From positions 104,177 to 168,176 of the forward strand of contig JAQUVX010000008.1 of the NCBI GenBank assembly GCA_028693165.1: DNA of 64,000 bases, read 5' to 3'. The notes under the pieces are model-generated. The model was not told the origin of the DNA and searched no databases. It worked only from the letters and a program-made list of their open reading frames with translations. This stretch comes from Lachnospiraceae bacterium (GTDB lineage: Bacteria; Bacillota; Clostridia; Lachnospirales; Lachnospiraceae). This document shows, one piece after another, positions 58,062-64,000 of the stretch. How positions within the stretch are numbered: position 1 is the stretch's first letter; each line of letters starts with the position of its first letter. The translations under genes were made by a program, and so were the position numbers.

Positions 58062-58343
58062 TTATTCTTCAGTCTTAACTTCTTCGGCTCCGGTTTCTTC
58101 TTCCTCTTCCTGCTCGTCGCTGAGAATCCGTACCTTTCCCTCATAAAGCTCCTGAACAGCCATGGAAAGCGGCTTTTTGCCCGGTGCTGCCGGCACCATC
58201 GGGTCCTCGCCTGCGATAATCTGTCTCGCGCGCTTTGCCGTGGCAAGCACGATGGAATAACGGCTCTGTACAACCGGCTGCTCGCCAGGTTCTACCTCAC
58301 TGTTTGCAACATTGATCAAATCTGTATAAGATGGATGTAACAT
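58062..58343 (-). CDS. rpoZ: RNA polymerase omega subunit
   Basis: 93 aa from MLHPSYTDLINV, with AAAGGAG upstream; twelve earlier codons are leader. Omega signature: SRYSIVLATAKRARQIIAGEDP, then an acidic tail rich in Glu (SDEQEEEEETGAEEVKTEE). It assists assembly of the RNA polymerase core. It follows gmk, the standard gmk-rpoZ pair. Confidence 0.95.
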   Translation of the reverse strand: MLHPSYTDLINVANSEVEPGEQPVVQSRYSIVLATAKRARQIIAGEDPMVPAAPGKKPLSMAVQELYEGKVRILSDEQEEEEETGAEEVKTEE

Positions 58344-58397
58344 AATAAATCTCCTTTCTGAGATGGGTTGTTTTATCATAAAGCATTGTGATTTGCC

Positions 58398-59021
58398 TTA
58401 CAGCTCGTTTAATTCCTGTTTCATCTGACGGATAAAGTCCCGGTTTTCGCTGCAGCGCTGATGCTGTGCCTGAATCAGCCGGTGCATATCCTGCACGCAG
58501 GTATCCAGATCGTCATTCACCAGAATGTAATCATACTGCTCCATGAATTCCGCTTCCTCCACCGCCCGGCTCAGCCGATCGCGGATGACCGCTTCCGTCT
58601 CCGTCCCGCGTCCGCGCAGACGACTTTCCAGCTCCTTCGCACTCGGAGGAGTGACGAACAGAAGCAAGGTCTCCGGAAATTTCTTTTTGACCTCCAATGC
58701 GCCCTGAATCTCGATCTCCAGAATCACATCGCGGCCCGCCTCCATCTGCTCTAACACATAGCTCTTCGGTGTTCCGTAATAATTGCCCACATAGCAGGCG
58801 TGTTCAATCAGTGCATCTTCCGCGATCAACTGCTCAAATGCGTCCTTCTCAAGGAAGAAATATTCCCGTCCATGTTCCTCTCCCACCCTCGGTTTACGGG
58901 TGGTGGCGGAGATAGACAATGCATACTGCTGTGCATAACGCTCCAGCAATGCTTTCATCAGGGTTCCCTTTCCCGCACCGGAAAAGCCGGAAACCACTGC
59001 CAGAATTCCTTTTTGGCTCAT
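58398..59021 (-). CDS. gmk: Guanylate kinase
   Basis: 207 aa. It phosphorylates GMP to GDP. P-loop SGFSGAGKGT near the N-terminus, the guanylate kinase block SISATTRKPRVGEEHGREYFF and the lid with VILEIEIQGALEVKKKFPETLLLFVTPPS. AAGGAG precedes the ATG. It is followed by rpoZ and preceded by the YicC gene; the DUF370 (RemA) gene often found between yicC and gmk is missing here. Confidence 0.97.
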   Translation of the reverse strand: MSQKGILAVVSGFSGAGKGTLMKALLERYAQQYALSISATTRKPRVGEEHGREYFFLEKDAFEQLIAEDALIEHACYVGNYYGTPKSYVLEQMEAGRDVILEIEIQGALEVKKKFPETLLLFVTPPSAKELESRLRGRGTETEAVIRDRLSRAVEEAEFMEQYDYILVNDDLDTCVQDMHRLIQAQHQRCSENRDFIRQMKQELNEL

Positions 59022-59032
59022 GAATGTGCTCC

Positions 59033-59911
59033 TTATTCTATATTCTGAATCTGTTCCCGCACCTTCTCAATCTCGGTCTTCAAGGCAATCGCCCGGTCGG
59101 AGACCTCCAGATCGGTGGATTTGGAAAGCGTCGTGTTGGCCTCGCGGTTCATCTCCTGTGCGATGAAATCCAGCTTGCGGCCCACGCTTCCGCCTGCCTC
59201 CAGCTCTTTTCTTGTGGCATCGATGTGGCTCTTTAAGCGAACCATCTCCTCATCCACACAGATCTTGTCTGCATAAATGGTCACCTCTGTCGCGATCCGG
59301 CCCTCGTCAAGGGTGTTGTTCTCCAAAAGCTCTTTGACCTTATCTTCCAGCTTCTGCCGGTATCCCTGCACGATCGCCGGGGAACGCTCCTCGATAAAAT
59401 CAACCAGTTCCTTCATATAATCCAGTTTGCCCAAAAGATCTGTCTTTAACTTCTCGCCCTCCAAAATCCGGGACTCCACAAATTTCTTTGCGGCTTCCTC
59501 CACCACCTCGGAAAGCTGCTTCCACATCTGATCTTCATCCTCCGGCTCCTGTTCCATGACCAGGATCTCCGGCATCCGCGCCAGCATGGAAACCTTCACA
59601 TCGTTGTCAATGCCAAACTCTTCCTGCATCCGACGGAACACATTCATATATTCCTCTGCCAGAGAATGGTTGTACTTTAAGCAAACCTTCTCGTCCGTAT
59701 AGTCTTCATAATTTATAAATACGTCTACCTTGCCGCGCTGAATATACGTCTTTAAAAGATTGCGGATCGATGCCTCAAAGAAATTGAATTTCTTCGGCAT
59801 CTTGATGCTGAGGTCCAGATAACGGTGATTCACTGCCTTCATCTCAACAGAAACCTTGTATTCTTTTGTAACGATCTCGCAGCGACCAAAGCCGGTCATG
59901 CTCTTTATCAT
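59033..59911 (-). CDS. YicC/YloC family endoribonuclease-like protein
   Basis: 292 aa from MIKSMTGFGRCE, which is the family's conserved start, with AAAGGAG 11 bases upstream. The N-terminal domain has KAVNHRYLDLSIKMPK and the C-terminal domain has DEEMVRLKSHIDATRKELEAGGSVGRKLDFIAQEMNREANT. YicC-type proteins are involved in RNA decay; an endoribonuclease activity is reported for family members. It opens the gmk-rpoZ operon. Confidence 0.93.
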   Translation of the reverse strand: MIKSMTGFGRCEIVTKEYKVSVEMKAVNHRYLDLSIKMPKKFNFFEASIRNLLKTYIQRGKVDVFINYEDYTDEKVCLKYNHSLAEEYMNVFRRMQEEFGIDNDVKVSMLARMPEILVMEQEPEDEDQMWKQLSEVVEEAAKKFVESRILEGEKLKTDLLGKLDYMKELVDFIEERSPAIVQGYRQKLEDKVKELLENNTLDEGRIATEVTIYADKICVDEEMVRLKSHIDATRKELEAGGSVGRKLDFIAQEMNREANTTLSKSTDLEVSDRAIALKTEIEKVREQIQNIE

Positions 59912-59945
59912 CGGTTGTCGTGCTCCTTTGCCATAGATAATAAAC

Positions 59946-59974
59946 ATTATAATTCAAATAAAGAAACAAGTCAA
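59946..59974 (-). promoter_or_regulatory. Promoter of the yicC-gmk-rpoZ operon
   Basis: TTGACT (59969-59974) and TATAAT (59946-59951) on the minus strand, 17-nt spacer. It confirms the YicC start at 59911 over an upstream codon. Confidence 0.85.
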
Positions 59975-60020
59975 CTCTTCATTCCGGTTTCTGCAAATGC
60001 GAACGCAGATTGGTGCGGGG

Positions 60021-60049
60021 TTGTAAATGCGATGGATTTCCTGTATAAT
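60021..60049 (+). promoter_or_regulatory. Promoter of rqcH
   Basis: TTGTAA (60021-60026) and TATAAT (60044-60049), 17-nt spacer, about 25 nt before the rqcH ATG. Divergent from the yicC promoter. Confidence 0.8.
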
Positions 60050-60073
60050 CGAGGGGAAAAGGAGTATTCAACT

Positions 60074-61813
60074 ATGGCATTTGACGGAATTGTAATTGCA
60101 AATCTGACCCATGATTTAAAAGAAAAGCTGGAAGGCGGCAAGATCAGCAAGATCGCGCAGCCGGAGAAGGACGAGCTTCTCTTTACGGTCAAACATAATC
60201 GCGAAAACCTGCGCCTGTCGATCTCGGCAAGCGCCAGTCTTCCGCTGGTGTATTTCACCGATACCAACAAACAAAGCCCGATGACGGCACCGAATTTCTG
60301 TATGCTGCTTCGCAAGCACATCGGAACCGGGCGCATCGTCAAGGTCAGCCAGCCCGGTCTGGAGCGCATCATCGAATTTGAAATTGAGCATCTGGACGAG
60401 CTGGGCGATCTGCGGCGCAAGCGGCTGATCGTAGAGCTGATGGGCAAGCACAGCAATATTATCTTCTGTAAGGAAGACGGGACGATCTTAGACAGCATCA
60501 AGCATATCTCCGCGCAGGTCAGCTCTGTCCGCGAGGTACTGCCGGGACGGACTTATTTTATTCCGCATACGACGGACAAGGCAGATCCGCTGACAATCAC
60601 GCAGGACGCGTTTGTGGCGCTGCTGCACGGCACTCCGGCTCCGGTTCAGAAAGCACTTTATCAGGATCTGACCGGCATCAGCCCGATCATCGGCACGGAG
60701 CTCTGCCATCTGGCTTCCATCGATGGCGATCATTCGGCCAACGAGCTTTCCGAACGTGAGCTGATCCATCTGTATCATATGTTTTCGCTGATGATGGACG
60801 ATGTGCGGGCGGGACATTTTACGCCCAACATTGTGTACCAGCATGGAGAACCGGTGGAATTCGCTTCTGTCCCGCTGACCTGTCTGGAGGGCGGCGGCCA
60901 CGAGGCGAAGACCTGTGAATCGATCAGCCGGCTGCTGGAATCCTACTACGCGGAAAAGAGTGTCATCACCCGCATCCGCCAGAAGTCCGTCGATCTTCGC
61001 AAGATCGTGCAGACGGCGCTGGAACGAAATTACAAGAAATATGATCTGCAGCTCAAGCAGCTCAAGGATACGGAAAAGCGGGACAAATACAAGATTTACG
61101 GGGAACTTTTAAACACCTATGGCTACGAGCTGGAGGGCGGGGAGAAGGAACTGAAATGCCTCAACTATTATTCCAATGAGGACGTGAAAATTCCGCTGGA
61201 TACGCAGTTAAATGCGCAGGAGAATGCTCAGAAATATTTCAGCAAATACAACAAGCTGAAGCGCACCTTTGAGGCACTGACGGATCTGACGCGGGAGACC
61301 TACCAGGAGATCGAGCATCTGGAATCCATCAGCGCGGCCCTCGACATCTCCGTGAAGGAGGAGGATCTTGTCCCGATCAAGGAAGAGCTGATGGAATATG
61401 GCTTCATCAAGAAGCGTGCTTTCGGAGCGAAGAAACCGAAGATCACCAGCAAGCCTTATCATTATCGTTCCAGTGACGGATTTGATGTTTATGTGGGAAA
61501 GAATAACTATCAGAATGAGGAAGTGACGTTTAAGATCGCGAGCGGAAATGACTGGTGGTTCCACGCGAAAGGCGTACCTGGCTCTCATGTGGTGGTGCGT
61601 ACCGAAGGGAAAGAATTGCCGGATCGTACTTTTGAGGAGGCGGGGGCACTGGCGGCCTACTATTCAAAAGGACGCGGAAATGAGAAGGTCGAGATTGATT
61701 ATATTCAGAGGAAGCATGTCAAGAAGGCGGCCGGTGGAGCACCGGGGTTTGTGATTTACCATACGAATTATTCGATGATGGCGGCTCCTGGCATTCCAGT
61801 TGCCGAAGTGTAA
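60074..61813 (+). CDS. rqcH: Rqc2-homologue RqcH (NFACT family, formerly fibronectin-binding protein)
   Basis: 579 aa from MAFDGIVIANLTHDL, with AAAGGAG nine bases upstream. NFACT-N domain at the start, a long central coiled-coil (~290-420), and the C-terminal NFACT-R domain (DVYVGKNNYQNEEVTFKI ... WWFHAKGVPGSHVVV). RqcH binds stalled 50S subunits and directs C-terminal alanine tailing of nascent chains. The longer in-frame stretch upstream crosses the divergent promoters and is not coding. Confidence 0.95.
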   Translation: MAFDGIVIANLTHDLKEKLEGGKISKIAQPEKDELLFTVKHNRENLRLSISASASLPLVYFTDTNKQSPMTAPNFCMLLRKHIGTGRIVKVSQPGLERIIEFEIEHLDELGDLRRKRLIVELMGKHSNIIFCKEDGTILDSIKHISAQVSSVREVLPGRTYFIPHTTDKADPLTITQDAFVALLHGTPAPVQKALYQDLTGISPIIGTELCHLASIDGDHSANELSERELIHLYHMFSLMMDDVRAGHFTPNIVYQHGEPVEFASVPLTCLEGGGHEAKTCESISRLLESYYAEKSVITRIRQKSVDLRKIVQTALERNYKKYDLQLKQLKDTEKRDKYKIYGELLNTYGYELEGGEKELKCLNYYSNEDVKIPLDTQLNAQENAQKYFSKYNKLKRTFEALTDLTRETYQEIEHLESISAALDISVKEEDLVPIKEELMEYGFIKKRAFGAKKPKITSKPYHYRSSDGFDVYVGKNNYQNEEVTFKIASGNDWWFHAKGVPGSHVVVRTEGKELPDRTFEEAGALAAYYSKGRGNEKVEIDYIQRKHVKKAAGGAPGFVIYHTNYSMMAAPGIPVAEV

Positions 61814-62304
61814 GGTTCCTGTTGACTGACTGATGGTTGTTTGGCTGGTTTGGATGGTTTGTGTGCTAAATCTGAACCAGACCAGACTCCATCACACCAT
61901 ACATCTACCTTTTAATATTTGGACTCTCCAATACGATTTGCCGATATTACTCACAGATTTGAAAATTAGATATCGCTGCCTGTCAGATCACCAGGCAGCC
62001 GTTTAGATATAACACGTTAGTTCAAATGATACTTCTGAAGCATCTGCGCACAAAATTCCACGTCGTCATTCAGTCTCGCGATATCCGCAGTGAAACCATC
62101 TTTGATCATAGCATTTACCAGTGCAAGCATACGGGCACTGCCCTTTACCTCACCTTCGGCTAAAGCCTTCGCTCTCTCCTCCGCCGCCCGATCATCCAGC
62201 ATCTCCTGCATTGTCATATACGATTCCTCCAGTCTTCGGCTTTTCTTCAATGCCGCTACCTTCTGATTCAGCTTCCGAATCCGATCATCCTGCATCTCTT
62301 CCGC
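61814..62304. repeat. Direct repeat copy A1 (rpn 3' part and downstream region)
   Basis: This ~491-bp stretch recurs at 63067-63565 with only scattered changes and one 12-bp insertion. It covers the 3' third of an Rpn-type gene, its stop and ~200 bp of non-coding DNA downstream (61814-62016). That non-coding part holds a CTGCCTG/CAGGCAG hairpin (about 61976-62004) but no other gene. Confidence 0.9.
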
Positions 62305-62847
62305 GCACGCTTCCGTGGAATTTTCGATACACTTAAGAAAGTGGATCAGTTCCTGCGGAACTTCCTGCTTGTTTGTTCCTTTCGTATTCAGAAAGATCTT
62401 ACAACTTCCGTCCCCAAGCTCTTCTCCTGTTTCCTTGCATACTTCCCGATAGGTGTATCGATATTTCTTCGCATGAAATGGATCAAATGTGCACATAAAT
62501 ACGATAAAGCTTTCCGGCAGATCCTGAAACTTTGCTCCCGGTTTCAGAAATGTCGCATCCATCTCCGCCTGGTGGAACCGCGCCCTCTTGGGCAGCTCCG
62601 CCTTATGTCCATTCTGCATCTCCAAATCATAGGACACCTTCATCTCATCCGATGCAAACACATCAAACCTCACATACCGAAAATCTTTCGCATACAACAT
62701 GCTTCGCTCAACCTGTACCATCACCGGTCCAACTGGTCTTCCCAAAATAAGTTCCACGACCAACTGACACGTCTCTGCATCCTCCAGTGCTGCCGCGAAA
62801 AGAAATGCATCCGTCAAATCCAACTCTTGAAATTTCTTCTGTACCAT
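62017..62847 (-). CDS. Rpn-family PD-(D/E)XK nuclease (copy 1, intact)
   Basis: 276 aa from MVQKKFQELDLTDAFLF, with AAGGAG upstream; nine earlier codons overlap the promoter region. The nuclease fold is seen in YVRFDVFASDE (Asp) and VSYDLEMQNG (E-x-Q). The C-terminal third is helical (KLNQKVAALKKSRRLEESYMTMQEM) with an ALAEGEVKG stretch before SARMLALV. The family promotes recombination by DNA cleavage. This is the only complete copy of the local array; two others are partial. Confidence 0.85.
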   Translation of the reverse strand: MVQKKFQELDLTDAFLFAAALEDAETCQLVVELILGRPVGPVMVQVERSMLYAKDFRYVRFDVFASDEMKVSYDLEMQNGHKAELPKRARFHQAEMDATFLKPGAKFQDLPESFIVFMCTFDPFHAKKYRYTYREVCKETGEELGDGSCKIFLNTKGTNKQEVPQELIHFLKCIENSTEACAEEMQDDRIRKLNQKVAALKKSRRLEESYMTMQEMLDDRAAEERAKALAEGEVKGSARMLALVNAMIKDGFTADIARLNDDVEFCAQMLQKYHLN

Positions 62848-62902
62848 AATTCTCCTTACCGACGTATGGTACATATGGAAATCTCGTCTGGTTCATAGTT
62901 TG

Positions 62903-62931
62903 ATTATAGTAAATTCGGGTTGGAATAGCAA
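62903..62931 (-). promoter_or_regulatory. Promoter of Rpn copy 1
   Basis: TTGCTA (62926-62931) and TATAAT (62903-62908) on the minus strand, 17-nt spacer. Confidence 0.75.
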
Positions 62932-63066
62932 GGGTAAATCACAAAAACATATCGATCGATTTCTAACCCTCTCCGCCACTTAACTCATCGCAAGCAAGAT
63001 ATTCCGGTGGAATAACCGGACGGACCACCTTCTTGAGCGAAAGTAAAAGACCTTCAGCGGTGTGAA

Positions 63067-63565
63067 GGTTCATGTTGACTGATACTCGTTTGACTGGCTT
63101 GGATGGTTTGTGTGTTAAATCTGAACCAGACCAGACTCCATCACACCATACATCTACTTTTTAATATTTGGACTCTCCAATACGATTTCCCGATATTACT
63201 CACAGATTTAAAAATTAGATATCGCTGCCGGTCAGATCACCAGGCAGCCGTTCAGATATAACCCTTTAGTTCAAATGATACTTCTGAAGCATCTGCGCAC
63301 AAAATTCCTCGTCGTCATTCAGTCTCGCGATATCCGCAGTGAAACCATCTTTGATCATAGCATTTACCAGCGCAAGCATACGGGCACTGCCTTCAGCTCT
63401 GCCTTTTACCTCGCCTTCGGCTAAAGCCTTCGCTCTCTCCTCCGCCGCCCGATCATCCAGCATCTCCTGCATCGTCATATACGATTCCTCCAGTCTTCGG
63501 CTTTTCTTCAATGCCGCTACCTTCTGATTCAGCTTCCGAATCCGATCATCCTGCATCTCTTCCGC
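63067..63565. repeat. Direct repeat copy A2
   Basis: Second copy of the repeat at 61814-62304, in the same orientation. It carries a 12-bp insertion (an extra RAEG at the protein level). The 62932-63066 spacer between the two units is unique and holds no recognised gene. Confidence 0.9.
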
Positions 63566-63626
63566 TGAAACGGATCAAATGTGCACATAAATACAATAAA
63601 GCTTTCCGGCAGATCCTGAAACTTTG
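63266..63626 (-). pseudogene. Rpn copy 2, internal-deletion remnant
   Basis: Minus strand: the fragment begins at the middle of the Rpn gene (AKFQDLPESFIVFMCTFDPF) and, after a deletion of about 170 bp relative to copy 1, jumps out of frame to the AEEMQDDRIRKLNQ section, continuing to the stop. The deletion junction carries short microhomology (GCG-AAGA). Its 5' end abuts the stop of copy 3 directly (GAACTA|GCAAAG). It cannot make a full protein. Confidence 0.85.
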
Positions 63627-64000
63627 CTAGTTCAAATGATACTTCTGAAGCATCTGCTCACAAAACTCCACGTCGTCATTCAGTCTCGCAATATCCGCAG
63701 TGAAACCATCTTTGATCATAGCATTCACCAGTGCAAGCATACGGGCACTGCCTTCAGCACTACCTTCAGCCCTGCCCTTTACCTCGCCTTCGGCTAAAGC
63801 CTCCGCCGCCCGATCATCCAGCATCTCCTGCATCGTCATATACGATTCCTCCAGTCTTCGGCTTTTCTTCAATGCCGCTACCTTCTGATTCAGCTTCCGA
63901 ATCCGATCATCCTGCATCTCTTCCGCACACGCTTCCGTAGAATTTTCGATATACTTAAGAAAGTGGATCAGCTCCTGCGGAACTTCCTGCTTGTTCGTTC
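63627..64000 (-). CDS. Rpn copy 3, 3' part (runs off window end)
   Basis: About 124 codons ending in ...MLQKYHLN with a TAG stop (copies 1 and 2 use TAA). The reading frame continues upstream without a stop to the window edge (NKQEVPQELIHFLKYIENS...), matching copy 1, so the gene is probably complete beyond 64000. Compared with copy 1 it lacks the ERAK residues and has RAEGSAEGSAR instead of SAR, a difference in AEG repeat number. Confidence 0.8.
   Translation of the reverse strand, partial: TNKQEVPQELIHFLKYIENSTEACAEEMQDDRIRKLNQKVAALKKSRRLEESYMTMQEMLDDRAAEALAEGEVKGRAEGSAEGSARMLALVNAMIKDGFTADIARLNDDVEFCEQMLQKYHLN

Noticed and set aside
61814-64000. Insertion sequence made of the repeated Rpn genes
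   Set aside because: No terminal inverted repeats, target duplications or DDE-type transposase were seen. The genes are PD-(D/E)XK nucleases and the repeat is best explained by local duplication.

Overview
The window reads as a chromosomal segment of an anaerobic, spore-forming Gram-positive bacterium of the class Clostridia, most likely a Lachnospiraceae-like gut organism. This is inferred from gene content: SpoIIM and GerW (sporulation/germination), DapL-type diaminopimelate synthesis, a Pta-AckA acetate pathway, FakA, Gls24, a tryptophan T-box and RqcH, with no aerobic respiratory genes. By eye the DNA is somewhat above half G+C in core genes and clearly more A+T-rich in a few accessory patches. 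Most genes lie on the minus strand. Many promoters have near-consensus sigma-A boxes with 17-nt spacers. Layout (minus strand unless noted). 1-6.7 kb: 5' end of plsX; an arylsulfotransferase-like gene and a thioredoxin, with a divergent (+) thioredoxin-reductase-like gene; then rpmF, DUF177 (yceD), ackA and pta. 6.9-8.2 kb (+): tmcAL. 8.2-16.6 kb: a methyltransferase, the UPF0210/UPF0237 pair, a YycJ-like hydrolase, coaE, an SseB-like gene, DUF523, polA and a zf-HC2 membrane protein. 16.7-18.1 kb (+): dapL and tRNA-Leu(CAA). 18.1-20.1 kb: a small accessory islet with an Rpn-type nuclease, a lipoprotein and a truncated secreted-protein gene. 20.1-31 kb: a cytidylate-kinase-like protein, an NhaD-like antiporter, a lipoprotein (+), upp (+), a left-handed beta-helix protein, topB, an amidase, xerD, spoIIM, a Nudix hydrolase and proC. 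31-38.1 kb: a DEAD-box helicase with a structured leader, a two-component system, and a tryptophan ABC transporter (trpXYZ-like) behind a Trp-specific T-box. 38.1-46.3 kb: an accessory metabolic block with an FMN/FAD lipoprotein reductase, an APC permease, a MalY/PatB enzyme, a MarR regulator with twin operators, an AEC transporter, a short-chain dehydrogenase and a frameshifted ROK gene. 46.4-61.8 kb: core genes recG, fakA, gls24, rpmB (+), gerW, DUF2953, two unknown genes, cinA, pgsA, rimO, rpoZ, gmk, yicC and rqcH (+). 61.8-64 kb: a decaying tandem array of Rpn-type nuclease genes that runs off the window end. How the genes work together: pta-ackA make ATP and acetate, and the adjacent divergent tmcAL uses acetate plus ATP to acetylate tRNA-Met. 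Trp supply appears to be sensed by tRNA charging at the T-box. The MarR block looks like an inducible amino-acid-derived uptake and degradation unit with a surface flavin reductase. The most unusual modules are (i) the cytosolic arylsulfotransferase with its own thioredoxin and a reductase-like flavoprotein carrying a degenerate thioredoxin-fold tail, (ii) the surface flavin reductase whose canonical fumarate-reductase catalytic residues appear replaced, and (iii) the Rpn array with variable AEG repeats. No CRISPR array, complete insertion sequence, prophage or replication origin was seen.
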